In this document: positions 34,566 to 42,762 of the stretch, one piece after another
How positions within the stretch are numbered: position 1 is the first letter of the stretch
How the letters are laid out: every line of letters begins with the position of its first letter
Notes under the pieces: model-generated
What the model was told of the DNA's origin: nothing
Databases searched by the model: none
The model's input: the letters and a program-made list of their open reading frames with translations, nothing else
Translations under genes and position numbers: made by a program
Source: MGML01 sp034416335
GTDB taxonomy: Bacteria > Chloroflexota > Dehalococcoidia > Dehalococcoidales > UBA2162
DNA: 52,528 nucleotides
Direction: 5' to 3'
Assembly (NCBI GenBank): GCA_034416335.1
Contig: DAOULV010000032.1
Span: 1 to 52,528 of the forward strand

Positions 34566-34666
34566 CTTTTTATTTCCACTAATTTTTCTTTTTTTGGCTC
34601 CCACGCATGAAAAACGAGGATCTGCGAGAATTCTTGCGATTTTTAAAGCAAATTTAAGAAAAACAA

Positions 34667-34771
34667 TTACTTGCATAATACATATCTTGTCTTATTACTT
34701 GCCATTAATTCTTACTTGCCTTTGCATTACTTGCATATACTATTGCTATATTGCATAATTAACGCAAGTAA
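34667..34771. promoter_or_regulatory. Cluster of TTACTTGC boxes around a promoter
   Basis: The octamer TTACTTGC occurs as direct copies at 34667-34674, 34695-34702, 34712-34719 and 34727-34734, and inverted (GCAAGTAA) at 34764-34771. An extended -10 (TGC-TATATT, 34744-34752) lies between the last direct copy and the inverted copy, so bound protein would cover the promoter of the 45-aa gene. Confidence 0.6.
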
Positions 34772-34789
34772 ATTAAATAGAGGCAAGAA

Positions 34790-34927
34790 ATGAAAGAGGT
34801 AATCGAAGTAAAAGGGAAAGCCAAGAACGTATTCAAGTATGTAGAACTCATGAAGAATCACAAGGGTAATGTTACCTTGGGAGAACTTGCCAAGAACGTA
34901 AAATCGATCAAGATAGAACTGCACTAG
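34790..34927 (+). CDS. 45-aa hypothetical protein under TTACTTGC operator
   Basis: ATG at 34790 after GAGGCAAG, stop TAG 34925-34927. The product is basic and short, with KGKAKNVFKYVELMKNHKG and VTLGELAKNVKSIKIEL; the segment around TLGELAKN could be part of a helix-turn-helix, but the protein is too short to classify. It is preceded by a dense array of repeated boxes and followed by a gene for an HTH protein that has its own consensus promoter. Confidence 0.55.
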   Translation: MKEVIEVKGKAKNVFKYVELMKNHKGNVTLGELAKNVKSIKIELH

Positions 34928-34949
34928 AATTAATTGCATGAATAATAAC

Positions 34950-34978
34950 TTGACAAATAATTTACCTCCTGTTATATT
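34950..34978 (+). promoter_or_regulatory. Consensus sigma-70 type promoter
   Basis: TTGACA (34950-34955), 17-base spacer, TATATT (34973-34978). It reads into the HTH/coiled-coil gene at 35006. Confidence 0.75.
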
Positions 34979-35005
34979 ATTGCTATAATAATAGAGAATA
35001 AAGAA

Positions 35006-35500
35006 ATGGCAAGGAAACCTATAGTAGATAAGGAAATTATCCTGGACCTGTTGAAAAAAGGGGAGACCACTCAGCGGATCGCCGACAGGTTCAAAGTAAG
35101 CAGACAGGCAATAGACCTGCACCGGAAAGACTTCATAAATAAAGGTCTGTTGCCTGACAAACGCGCCGCAAGGACACGCAACGTAGAGACAGCCGTTCCG
35201 GATAAACCGGTTGAAGAGGAATATCCTTCTCCTCAGCAACCGCCGCTGACAACCGGATCACAGATATCACCACAGGGCGATATTGAGTCGCTTGACACCC
35301 AGATAGACCTGCTTATAAGCGCATTTAACGCTCTTAAGATACTTCCGGCAGTCGAGAAAGAGCTTGAAACACTTAGGCTGGAAAACGAAAAGGCAAGACT
35401 GGAAATCGAACGTCTGAAATCATTAGAAAAGAAGCGTATGGAACAGGAGACACGCTGGATGCTGATTCAGAATGATGATTTGCCGAACTCTTCTTCGTAA
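35006..35500 (+). CDS. HTH DNA-binding protein with C-terminal coiled coil
   Basis: 164 aa. Residues ~8-45 form a helix-turn-helix (EIILDLLKKGETTQRIADRF, then KVSRQAIDLHRKDF). A Pro/Gln-rich linker (55-90) leads to a coiled coil (about 115-148: VEKELETLRLENEKARLEIE and on) that would make it a dimer. It has a near-perfect promoter of its own. Together with the preceding 45-aa gene it lies between tRNA-Met and a short tRNA-like remnant. It is a candidate to bind the TTACTTGC boxes upstream. Confidence 0.75.
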   Translation: MARKPIVDKEIILDLLKKGETTQRIADRFKVSRQAIDLHRKDFINKGLLPDKRAARTRNVETAVPDKPVEEEYPSPQQPPLTTGSQISPQGDIESLDTQIDLLISAFNALKILPAVEKELETLRLENEKARLEIERLKSLEKKRMEQETRWMLIQNDDLPNSSS

Positions 35501-35590
35501 AAAATACGTCTTCTTTATTCGTTTTCCATCCCATATCAAACCGTCATTGCCTTAGTAATTGATTTAATCTATAATGGTGCAGTGAATACG

Positions 35591-35608
35591 CGATTGGTCG
35601 TAGGTTCG
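35591..35608 (+). repeat. tRNA-Met-like remnant
   Basis: CGATTGGTCGTAGGTTCG matches 17 of 18 bases of the anticodon-stem to T-loop part of the tRNA at 34532-34549. The rest of a tRNA is absent. It may mark an attachment site or an old tRNA duplication. Confidence 0.45.
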
Positions 35609-35767
35609 GATTCTCTCGAATCTACTTTAATAATAATATCACAGCCTGAAATAACCGATATTTTATCTAGACCGTTCAAACAAAAAGAGTATGTTGTTAC
35701 TCTTTCCACGGCCTTTCGATGTACTCCCGGTACCGGTTAATTTGTTCTAGCAGGGAAGGAGGCAGTA

Positions 35768-36244
35768 ATGGCTTGGAAATCGTTAATCGTTATACTTGCA
35801 GTATTATGTTTTCTGGTGACTTCATGTTATCCGGATTTATCGGTACAGCAATACGATAAACTTAAAGAAGACCTGACTAAACTCGACGAAAAACGTACCG
35901 AGCTTGAACAGGAGTTAACTTCGACAACGGAAGAGCTGGAAGAAATTAAAGTAAAGAACACCGAAGTAAGAGCATACATTGATTTCCTCGTCCAGCTTGT
36001 GTCAACGCAAAACTCCGAGAGTCTCCTTGAAGGTGAGTTCGATGTAAATGCCCTGGCAGAATCTAAAGAAGAATTACTGGCTTCCGCTGAAAATCTGACC
36101 GATAAAGACATCCAGTATTACATAAGCCTGATTGATCCGGAAAAGGAACCGGAGACCGTGGGAATATACTACAAAGTGATAGAAGACTGCCTTAAATCAA
36201 TAAAACAGGAACTGGCTGTAAATGCCGTAAATACCGCGCAATAA
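35768..36244 (+). CDS. Coiled-coil lipoprotein, unknown function
   Basis: 158 aa, ATG after AAGGAGG. The signal peptide ends in lipobox LVTSC (Cys20). Residues ~28-70 are a charged coiled coil (YDKLKEDLTKLDEKRTELEQ...). A helical C-terminal domain contains LTDKDIQYYISLIDPEKEPE. It resembles small envelope lipoproteins that act as spacers or scaffold partners, but no family is recognised. Confidence 0.78.
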   Translation: MAWKSLIVILAVLCFLVTSCYPDLSVQQYDKLKEDLTKLDEKRTELEQELTSTTEELEEIKVKNTEVRAYIDFLVQLVSTQNSESLLEGEFDVNALAESKEELLASAENLTDKDIQYYISLIDPEKEPETVGIYYKVIEDCLKSIKQELAVNAVNTAQ

Positions 36245-36272
36245 GGTATTTCAAGTAGATTAAAGCAGCCGG

Positions 36273-37043
36273 CTACTGCAGTATAAACCCTCCGTCCAGG
36301 ATAAATTCGGTACCGGTGATATAACTCGATTCGTCGGAAGCAATAAACAGGATGCATTTTGCAATATCTTCCGGCGTACCAAGCCGCTTAAGAGGGATTG
36401 CTTCAGCCATTTCTTTCATAAAGGTATCCGCTCCCTTTGGGCTCCTCGCCGCAATACCTCTGAAAAGAGGGGTTAGAATATACCCGGGATGTACCGAGTT
36501 TACCCTGATATTATACGGACCGTAAGTAGTCGCATCCGATTTCGTCATCAGCCTGACTCCGCCTTTTGAAGCATGATATGCAGGGTCCTCTCCCCCTATA
36601 AGACCCAGCATAGAAGACATATTGACAATACTGCCGCCGCCCGCCTGTTTCATATAACCGAGTACATGCTTGGTGCAGAAAAATACACCCCGCAGGTTGA
36701 TATCTATTACTCTATCGAACTCTTCAGCGGTAAGTTCGTGCGTTTCCTTAGGAGGTCCTGGTATACCGGCATTGTTTACCAGGATATCGATTTTCCCGTA
36801 TTTCTCATTTATTTCAGCGAAGGTCTTTTCAACTTCCGCTTCATCGGATACGTCCATATGCCAGTATCCGGCAGTACCGCCTTTAGCGGTAATCTCCGCA
36901 ACGGTACCATTTCCGGCATCATCGGCAATATCGGTTATCGCTACCGAAGCTCCTTCCTCAGCAAGCAGAAGGGCGGACGCTTTCCCGATGCCGGACGCAC
37001 TCCCGGTAATAATCGCTACTTTACCCTTAACTCTATCCATCAT
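36273..37043 (-). CDS. SDR family oxidoreductase
   Basis: 256 aa classical short-chain dehydrogenase. Cofactor motif GSASGIGKA (residues ~14-22), an Asp after the second strand (AITDIAD) that favours NAD over NADP, NNAG at ~90, catalytic Ser in NMSSM and YHASK (about 157-161). Such enzymes reduce or oxidise hydroxy-/keto-acyl or alcohol substrates; the C-terminal DESSYITGTEFILDGGF is standard. A second Met directly follows the first, so the start may be 37040. Stands alone. Confidence 0.93.
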   Translation of the reverse strand: MMDRVKGKVAIITGSASGIGKASALLLAEEGASVAITDIADDAGNGTVAEITAKGGTAGYWHMDVSDEAEVEKTFAEINEKYGKIDILVNNAGIPGPPKETHELTAEEFDRVIDINLRGVFFCTKHVLGYMKQAGGGSIVNMSSMLGLIGGEDPAYHASKGGVRLMTKSDATTYGPYNIRVNSVHPGYILTPLFRGIAARSPKGADTFMKEMAEAIPLKRLGTPEDIAKCILFIASDESSYITGTEFILDGGFILQ

Positions 37044-37367
37044 TTCCTCCTGAAAAATCGCGAAATCCAGTTACAAAATAAAACAGCGACACCGGAAACA
37101 GCCCGGTGTTGCTGTTATTGTTCATCAAATTGACCCTGTTTCACTAATAATGAAACTCCCGGTCCGTTACAGCTTTCTCCTGACGTAGAACGCACCGGCA
37201 ATCATAAGTATAATGAGAATAGAAAAGATAATAATCGGAATATACATTCCCATATTAATTCACCTCTCTAATTAGTCCGGGATACCGTATCGATTATTCC
37301 CTGAGAGTATTATTATTGTAGCCTTAATAGTATAACAGAATTAACGGCATGTCAAAGCCTTTTTTCG
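37044..37367. other. Intergenic stretch holding one tiny membrane-protein gene
   Basis: 324 bp between two minus-strand genes. Apart from the 28-aa gene at 37167-37253, only short AT-rich sequence and a small palindrome CACCGG...CCGGTG (37090-37108) are seen. Confidence 0.5.
37167..37253 (-). CDS. 28-aa single-helix membrane microprotein
   Basis: ATG at 37253 lies 7 bases after AGAGGTG; the stop is TAA at 37167-37169. The product is one hydrophobic helix (MGMYIPIIIFSILIILMIAG) followed by a short basic tail FYVRRKL, i.e. N-out/C-in by the positive-inside rule. Its shape matches many bacterial transmembrane microproteins. It sits 114 bases upstream of the zinc-ribbon membrane protein gene on the same strand. 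Confidence 0.5.
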   Translation of the reverse strand: MGMYIPIIIFSILIILMIAGAFYVRRKL

Positions 37368-38276
37368 CTAGAAAATAGTCCCGATAGCGGACGTAATCTG
37401 CTCGTTAAAGAATACCCAGCCCAGCAAAGCCAGAAGTGCAACAATGCAAAGGACTACTACCAGGTATACCCAGCCGAGTTTACCTCCCTGCCCCTGCATT
37501 TTCAAGGCTTTTAAGTTCAGCAGCCTGTTTTCAACATCATGCCTTCTCATAATATCCAGGTTAGGAATTTTACCGAAAGATATGGCCCGCCGTGTTCTTT
37601 GTACGGGTACGGCAGGTTCTTCCCATTGCTGCGGCTGGACAGGAGGTTCCTGCCACTGCGCCGGTTGAGGTTGCACGGGAGGTGCCTGCCATTGTACCGG
37701 CGGCGGCTGAGGCTGCTGAGGTTGCTGGACTCGAGGTTCTTGTCTGCGCGGAGGAGGTGGCGGAGTTTGCCGCCCTGGAGCTTCAATAACATTCTGACGA
37801 TTTGCAGGCTGGGAAGGAGCCGCTCCCTCCGGTTTATATCCCGCTTCGCCATAGCTGTAAACGGGAGTAATGAAGGTAGTCTCACAATCATCGCACCGGT
37901 AATAATCGAAAACGTTTTTATAGGTAAGATTCGAGGAGCCGCAGCTCGGACACATCGCTTCTCCCCTGGCGGGAGGTTGAACGCCTGAACCGGTAAGCTC
38001 TGGGGTAGACTGCTCATATGCATTGACCTGTTCTGCCTGAGAAGGTGGTTCTACGTATTCGTTTACTTCATCGAGGTTGCGACTCGCCACCTTCCAGTCG
38101 GCAACCGGCCTTCCGTAATTGCAGTCGGGACAAAATTTCTGTCTTATGTCTTTATATCTGCCGCACTTGGGACATTTATCTATCAGTTGCCTGTTCAGCA
38201 TTCTACCGTGTTCACGGCAGAACGACATCCCTTCATCAACTTCCTCCATACAATCCCAATATGCACAAAGCCGCAT
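37368..38276 (-). CDS. Zinc-ribbon protein with Pro/Gln-rich linker and C-terminal membrane anchor
   Basis: 302 aa. The N-terminus has Cys/His pairs (CAYWDC..., FCREHG) and a zinc ribbon CPKCGRYKDIRQKFCPDC. A second ribbon, CPSCGSSNLTY...CDDC, is at ~109-138. Residues ~155-225 are Pro/Gln-rich with repeated PPVQ units. A single transmembrane helix (YLVVVLCIVALLALLGWVFF) ends the protein, so the zinc fingers face the cytoplasm. No known family or role; possibly a membrane-tethered scaffold. Confidence 0.75.
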   Translation of the reverse strand: MRLCAYWDCMEEVDEGMSFCREHGRMLNRQLIDKCPKCGRYKDIRQKFCPDCNYGRPVADWKVASRNLDEVNEYVEPPSQAEQVNAYEQSTPELTGSGVQPPARGEAMCPSCGSSNLTYKNVFDYYRCDDCETTFITPVYSYGEAGYKPEGAAPSQPANRQNVIEAPGRQTPPPPPRRQEPRVQQPQQPQPPPVQWQAPPVQPQPAQWQEPPVQPQQWEEPAVPVQRTRRAISFGKIPNLDIMRRHDVENRLLNLKALKMQGQGGKLGWVYLVVVLCIVALLALLGWVFFNEQITSAIGTIF

Positions 38277-38419
38277 TTGTTTACACCTGTGTCAATGTTT
38301 CCTATTTATCTGAAATTATAAACGTTTACACTCGGACAAAGCAATACCATACTAATTACAGGAATCTTTATATAAGCCGTTTACATACCATAGCTCGTTT
38401 CTGCCCTTAATACCGTTCG

Positions 38420-38863
38420 TTATTTAAGGCTTTCTCCGAAGACCCGGCCGTAATCCTGGCATGTCTTGATTCCCTCTTGAGTGCCAACGTCCTTTTCGAG
38501 TTGGTTAAGCGATTGGAGGCTAAACGGTTCCATATTGTAAACGTATTCCATCGTTTCCAGTATTATATTAGGCGCATCTCCACTGTGAGTATATGAACCG
38601 AAGGAACCTGCCAGTTTCCCTGCCAGGTTCGCTTTCTTCGCCATGAACAGGAAGGGCTTTACGGGTTCGGCCATATCCCTGTGATAGGTGGGTGAACCGA
38701 ATATGTAGCCGTCATACCCTTCCAGGTCTTCAGCCTTTTTAATATCGGAGATCTTCTTGACCACAGCTTCGTTCCCGCTGAATCGGACCCCCTCTCCGAT
38801 ATACTGCGCCATTTTTTCCGTGTTGCCGCTAAGGCTGAAATATGCAACCATCACTTTCGACAT
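38420..38863 (-). CDS. Flavodoxin-like protein
   Basis: 147 aa. The FMN phosphate loop SLSGNTEKMA is at residues ~10-19, followed by a GYDGYIFGSPTYHRDMAEP segment and a GSFGSYTHSGDAP flavin loop. It carries electrons as a ferredoxin substitute or acts as an NAD(P)H-quinone/FMN reductase. Stands alone; ATG after GGAGGT. Confidence 0.9.
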   Translation of the reverse strand: MSKVMVAYFSLSGNTEKMAQYIGEGVRFSGNEAVVKKISDIKKAEDLEGYDGYIFGSPTYHRDMAEPVKPFLFMAKKANLAGKLAGSFGSYTHSGDAPNIILETMEYVYNMEPFSLQSLNQLEKDVGTQEGIKTCQDYGRVFGESLK

Positions 38864-38982
38864 TCCAATACCTCCCGGATACTGATTTCAAATTCAAAAT
38901 ATCATACTATCAACCGGAGAATTAATTCAAGGCTGAATAACAATAGATAAACCGTAAAGTAATTGACATAAAAATAGCAATT

Positions 38983-39201
38983 TTAGAAAAGGGGAAGCTG
39001 ACTTGATTTCACCAGTCTGCGGAGGGTCGTCCTGGCAGATTTGTCAAAATACATATCCACGCCGACGATTTTACCGTTGTGTGAGTTGTAGTAGGGGACA
39101 GAGTACAAATAAGTCTTTAATTTTTTCAGCCTGCGCTCCACCAGAGTGGTATCCGTGTGAAGCGCAAGCGTTCCTTTCATATCCCTGAGTTCTGCTGCCA
39201 T
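38983..39201 (-). CDS. 72-aa hypothetical protein
   Basis: ATG at 39201 after GGGGGAA with 7-base spacing. The product has the segment VERRLKKLKTYLYSVPYYNS followed by GKIVGVDMYFDKSARTTLRRLV, alternating basic and hydrophobic. No family recognised. The frame is short enough to be chance; support is the start signal and reasonable amino-acid content. Confidence 0.42.
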   Translation of the reverse strand: MAAELRDMKGTLALHTDTTLVERRLKKLKTYLYSVPYYNSHNGKIVGVDMYFDKSARTTLRRLVKSSQLPLF

Positions 39202-39280
39202 CCGCCGTTCCCCCGAAAGTACTATGAATAATTATACTCTAACGGAAACGAAGAATAAACAACCTGCTGTAATTCGTATA

Positions 39281-40489
39281 TCAATCGGTGACAGCCGTTA
39301 CATCGGCATCCGAAAATATCTCATGCACCCAGTCTTTAATAATGACGGTGTAATCATCGAGCATCTCCAGGTACTGCTCGTAACTTATCAGACCGTCTGT
39401 CTTTGCATCGTGGAGTTCCTTTTCAGCTGTTTCACGCAGTTTCTGATACATGCTGTCTTCGGAATATCCCAATTCCTCGGCAATATGTGACCAGGTAAGA
39501 CCCTGTTCACGCAGCTTATGGGCGTCTTCCCAGACTCCCAGCATCCGGAATACATCATCGATATTCTCTATCACCGGAAGAATCTGTGAAATATCCGGCG
39601 TGCTATCTTCACCTGGTTCGGCGAATATCTCCTTTACCTGCAGCATTGCTATTTCACCGTAACGTTTGATTTTATATTCCAACTGCTCCTGGTTGATAAG
39701 ACCTTCCTCCTGAGCTTTTTTCAGTGTAGTTTCAATATACGCTTCAAGCTGCGCATACATGCTGTCGGCGCCATATCCCAGTTCAGCGGCGATATCCGAC
39801 CAGGCGGCACCCTCTTCGCGTAAGGTGTGGGCTTTTTCCCATACCCCGAGTGTCTTGAAAACGTCCTCGATACTGCTGAGTGCGGGCAGGTAATCTTCCA
39901 GGCTGCTCCCGGTATCGACCGCATCGTCTGCGAATATTTTATCAACCCATTTCCGGACTATATCCATAAATTCAGTAAACTTCTTCTTCATTTGTTCGGA
40001 GTCGATAAGCCCTTCTTCAACAGCATCATGAAGTTCTCGTTCGGCCAGTTCTCCGAGCTGTGCGTACATGCTGTCGGCACCATATCCCAGCTCTTCGGCA
40101 GTATGAGACCAGGTCAGCTCCTTTTCACGCAGTAATCGTGCCTGCTCCCAGACTCCCAGCAGTTCGAAGACATCTTCTTTACTTTCTATCGACGGCAGGA
40201 TATTCTTGTCCTTATCCGTGACCAAATCTTTTTCCTGGCTATCCTTTTTAATTTCATCCTTTTCTGCAGAGCCTGCTGATGATTCCTTGGTAACCTTTAT
40301 ATGCACCGTCTCTCCGTCCCTGGTTACAAAGGTAATGTCACCTTCCACGGCATCCAGCCTGTTCAGCAGGTCCTCGAGCAGTTCGGTTTCATCCTGCGTG
40401 GGTAATGTGCAGGACGAAGTAAACAGCATGATTGTGATCAGCAGAAGCGATATGATCGCAAATCCGTATGATATCCAGATTTTCTTCAT
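39281..40489 (-). CDS. Lipoprotein with three copies of a ~90-residue repeat
   Basis: 402 aa with a signal peptide and lipobox (SSC, about residue 26). Three homologous units follow, at about residues 98-192, 198-290 and 300-395. Each runs: (I)E(S)xxDVFxxLGVWExAxxLRE, a WSxIAxELGY turn, DSMY, a helix, EEGLI, then a VxxIF end. The LRE...WS.IA.ELGYS.DSMY core looks like a helix-turn-helix, which is unexpected outside the cell and may be a helical binding module instead. The linker before unit 1 is Lys/Glu-rich. Function unknown. Confidence 0.8.
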   Translation of the reverse strand: MKKIWISYGFAIISLLLITIMLFTSSCTLPTQDETELLEDLLNRLDAVEGDITFVTRDGETVHIKVTKESSAGSAEKDEIKKDSQEKDLVTDKDKNILPSIESKEDVFELLGVWEQARLLREKELTWSHTAEELGYGADSMYAQLGELAERELHDAVEEGLIDSEQMKKKFTEFMDIVRKWVDKIFADDAVDTGSSLEDYLPALSSIEDVFKTLGVWEKAHTLREEGAAWSDIAAELGYGADSMYAQLEAYIETTLKKAQEEGLINQEQLEYKIKRYGEIAMLQVKEIFAEPGEDSTPDISQILPVIENIDDVFRMLGVWEDAHKLREQGLTWSHIAEELGYSEDSMYQKLRETAEKELHDAKTDGLISYEQYLEMLDDYTVIIKDWVHEIFSDADVTAVTD

Positions 40490-40646
40490 ACCTCACCACC
40501 TCCGAATCGGGTACTACCTATGTTAATAATGTTCTTATGAGGTTAATATCCCGCATTCAGGTGATTGCGGAGTATGAAAATAACCACTCTTTCGGGTGAC
40601 GAAGTTTGAACCTTTTGTCCGGGCATCTATATACTTTTTCCTCGAA

Positions 40647-40687
40647 ATATAGTATAGTTTATATACTATATATAAGTTATACTATAT
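40647..40687. promoter_or_regulatory. Probable MarR operator/promoter
   Basis: ATATAGTATA (40647-40656) and its exact inverse TATACTATAT (40678-40687) flank an AT-rich core that contains TATATACTATATATA, directly upstream of the marR start. Confidence 0.55.
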
Positions 40688-40709
40688 ATATCAAGCCGGA
40701 GAGATACTT

Positions 40710-41165
40710 ATGGATAATGACATTCTGGAACGGGTAACAGAGGACCTGATGTCCATACCACCAGTGATTTTCCGCATCGTCCGGAATAAGTTCGTCCGGG
40801 CGGCGCTTACGGATATCGGTGCGGATATCACTCCTCACCACTTCGAAATCATCAGACTGCTGATGGAAGAAGGTACCATGCACGTTGCCGAGATAGGGCA
40901 TAGGCTGGAGATAGCCCGCGCCCAGATGACACAGCTTATAGACAGGCTGGTGGAACTGGGCATCGTCGAACGGCAGCCTGATACAGCCGACAGAAGGACT
41001 ACAAATATTACGCTTACCACCCAGGGGATATCTTTACTCGAAGAGCATAGACACATCGTGGAAGAAGCAATCAGGGAAACAATGTCCTTCCTGTCAGACA
41101 GTGAACTCGAGGAACTATCAGGTTCGCTGAGGAAACTATGGGATATCCTGGGAAAACTGGAATAA
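40710..41165 (+). CDS. MarR family transcriptional regulator
   Basis: 151 aa, ATG after GGAGAG. The winged helix spans about residues 45-110: HHFEIIRLLMEEGTMHVAEI, RAQMTQLIDRLVELGIVER, and the wing DRRTTNITLTTQG. It is followed 40 bases later by a MATE exporter gene in the same direction, so it very likely represses that exporter until a toxic ligand binds. An inverted repeat upstream is the probable operator. Confidence 0.93.
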   Translation: MDNDILERVTEDLMSIPPVIFRIVRNKFVRAALTDIGADITPHHFEIIRLLMEEGTMHVAEIGHRLEIARAQMTQLIDRLVELGIVERQPDTADRRTTNITLTTQGISLLEEHRHIVEEAIRETMSFLSDSELEELSGSLRKLWDILGKLE

Positions 41166-41205
41166 CGAAAACCGCGAAGATACAGAGAGGATGGTCTGAC
41201 CGCGT

Positions 41206-42636
41206 ATGGATGGAATGAATACGAGTGTGCTGAATGACGAGAGAATCGGACGTTTGATGTTCAAGCTGACAATCCCGGCTTTTATGGGAATGTTCGTTAT
41301 GACCCTTTACAACGTTATCGATACTATATTCATCGGTCATTACGTCGGAACGCTGGGGATCGCCGGTCTATCGATAGTATTTCCGATACAGATGCTGGCA
41401 ATGGGAATGGGGATGCTGACGGGAATGGGCGGCGCCTCGGTTATCTCAAGACTTATAGGAGCGCAGAACGTAGCCAGGGCCGAAAAAGCGCTGGGAAACG
41501 CTCTGTCACTTAATATTATCCTGTCCACGATAATAATGGTGGTTGTACTCGCCAATGCCGAATACTGGCTCAGGCTGGTAGGCGCTTCGGATACCATACT
41601 CCCTTACGGCAGGGATTACCTTACTTTTATTATCATCGGCATGGTTTTCCAGACCTTCAGTATGGCCAATAACGGATTGATAACATCCGAAGGTAATGCC
41701 AGAGTGGCAATGATGGGGATGGTTATCGGCGCCGGCAGCAATATCGTGCTCGACGCAATATTCATCATACCGCTGGATATGGGCATACAGGGGGCGGCGA
41801 TCGCAACGACGATAGCCCATCTGATATCGAGTGTGTATTTCCTGAGTTACTGGCTTCGAGGCAAGGCTTACCTCAGGCTGCATCTGAAAAACTTCATCCT
41901 AGAGCTCGGAATAGTCAGGGACATTATGGTCATCGGAATATCGGCGCTGGCACGAACACTTGCCGGCAGTCTCTCGGCTATTTTCGTCAATCGCGCCCTG
42001 GCTGAATACGGTGGTGATTACGCCATTTCTACTTTCGGTATTCTTAACCGGATAATGATGTTCGCCACGATGCCTGGTATGGTGGTGGGGCACGGTCTCC
42101 AGCCTATTCTCGGTTACAATTTCGGAGCGAAGCGGTACAATCTTGCCCTGAAGGGGATAAAGATAGCAATGACTGTTTCCACCTCCTGGTGTATCATCGC
42201 TTTCTTCCTTCTCTATTTCATACCGGCGCCGTTTATCCAGGTATTTTCTGACGACCCGGGACTTATCGATATGGCTTCACAGGCATCGCGAAGTATCTTC
42301 CTGGTTCTTTACCTGATGGGAGTTGTTTTTACCGGGTCGATGGTATTCATGGCAATAGGTAAAGCCAGGGAAGCATTCATCACCTCCATCACCCAGCGGG
42401 CGCTGTTCCTGGTGCCGCTGGTATTCATCCTTCCCCCAATCTGGGATATCGACGGCGTCTGGCTTTCATTCCCAATGAGCGACGGGCTCAGCTTTTTACT
42501 TACGCTGGGACTTCTGATTCCGGTCTGGCGGCAGTTCAAACGTTTATCTACCCATCCGGAAGAAGCACCGGATTTGCCGGTAATGCCAATGAGACCTCCG
42601 GAAATGCCAGTGAGATCCCCGGAATCTGAGACATAA
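41206..42636 (+). CDS. MATE family multidrug/cation efflux transporter
   Basis: 476 aa with twelve predicted helices in two halves. The N-terminal IGRLMFKLTIPAFMGMFVM and the VDTIFIGH-like VIDTIFIGHYVGT, then GMGGASVISR, are typical MATE segments. It would export drugs or metabolites using a Na+ or H+ gradient. The Pro-rich C-terminal tail has a short duplicated unit (MRPPEMPV then RSPE). In one operon with marR. Confidence 0.94.
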   Translation: MDGMNTSVLNDERIGRLMFKLTIPAFMGMFVMTLYNVIDTIFIGHYVGTLGIAGLSIVFPIQMLAMGMGMLTGMGGASVISRLIGAQNVARAEKALGNALSLNIILSTIIMVVVLANAEYWLRLVGASDTILPYGRDYLTFIIIGMVFQTFSMANNGLITSEGNARVAMMGMVIGAGSNIVLDAIFIIPLDMGIQGAAIATTIAHLISSVYFLSYWLRGKAYLRLHLKNFILELGIVRDIMVIGISALARTLAGSLSAIFVNRALAEYGGDYAISTFGILNRIMMFATMPGMVVGHGLQPILGYNFGAKRYNLALKGIKIAMTVSTSWCIIAFFLLYFIPAPFIQVFSDDPGLIDMASQASRSIFLVLYLMGVVFTGSMVFMAIGKAREAFITSITQRALFLVPLVFILPPIWDIDGVWLSFPMSDGLSFLLTLGLLIPVWRQFKRLSTHPEEAPDLPVMPMRPPEMPVRSPESET

Positions 42637-42762
42637 TATTATCCTTCGGTGTTGCCGTCAGGAGCACTATGTGAAAACTACCGGATAGAAGAGCATACTA
42701 AGATTATGCTATTTTAGGAGTTGTATCTTTACCGATAACTCACTTACATTGTATCTTTAAAT

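Noticed and set aside
34667..34771. CRISPR array
   Set aside because: The repeated unit is only 8 bases, spacers are irregular and one copy is inverted; this is an operator cluster.
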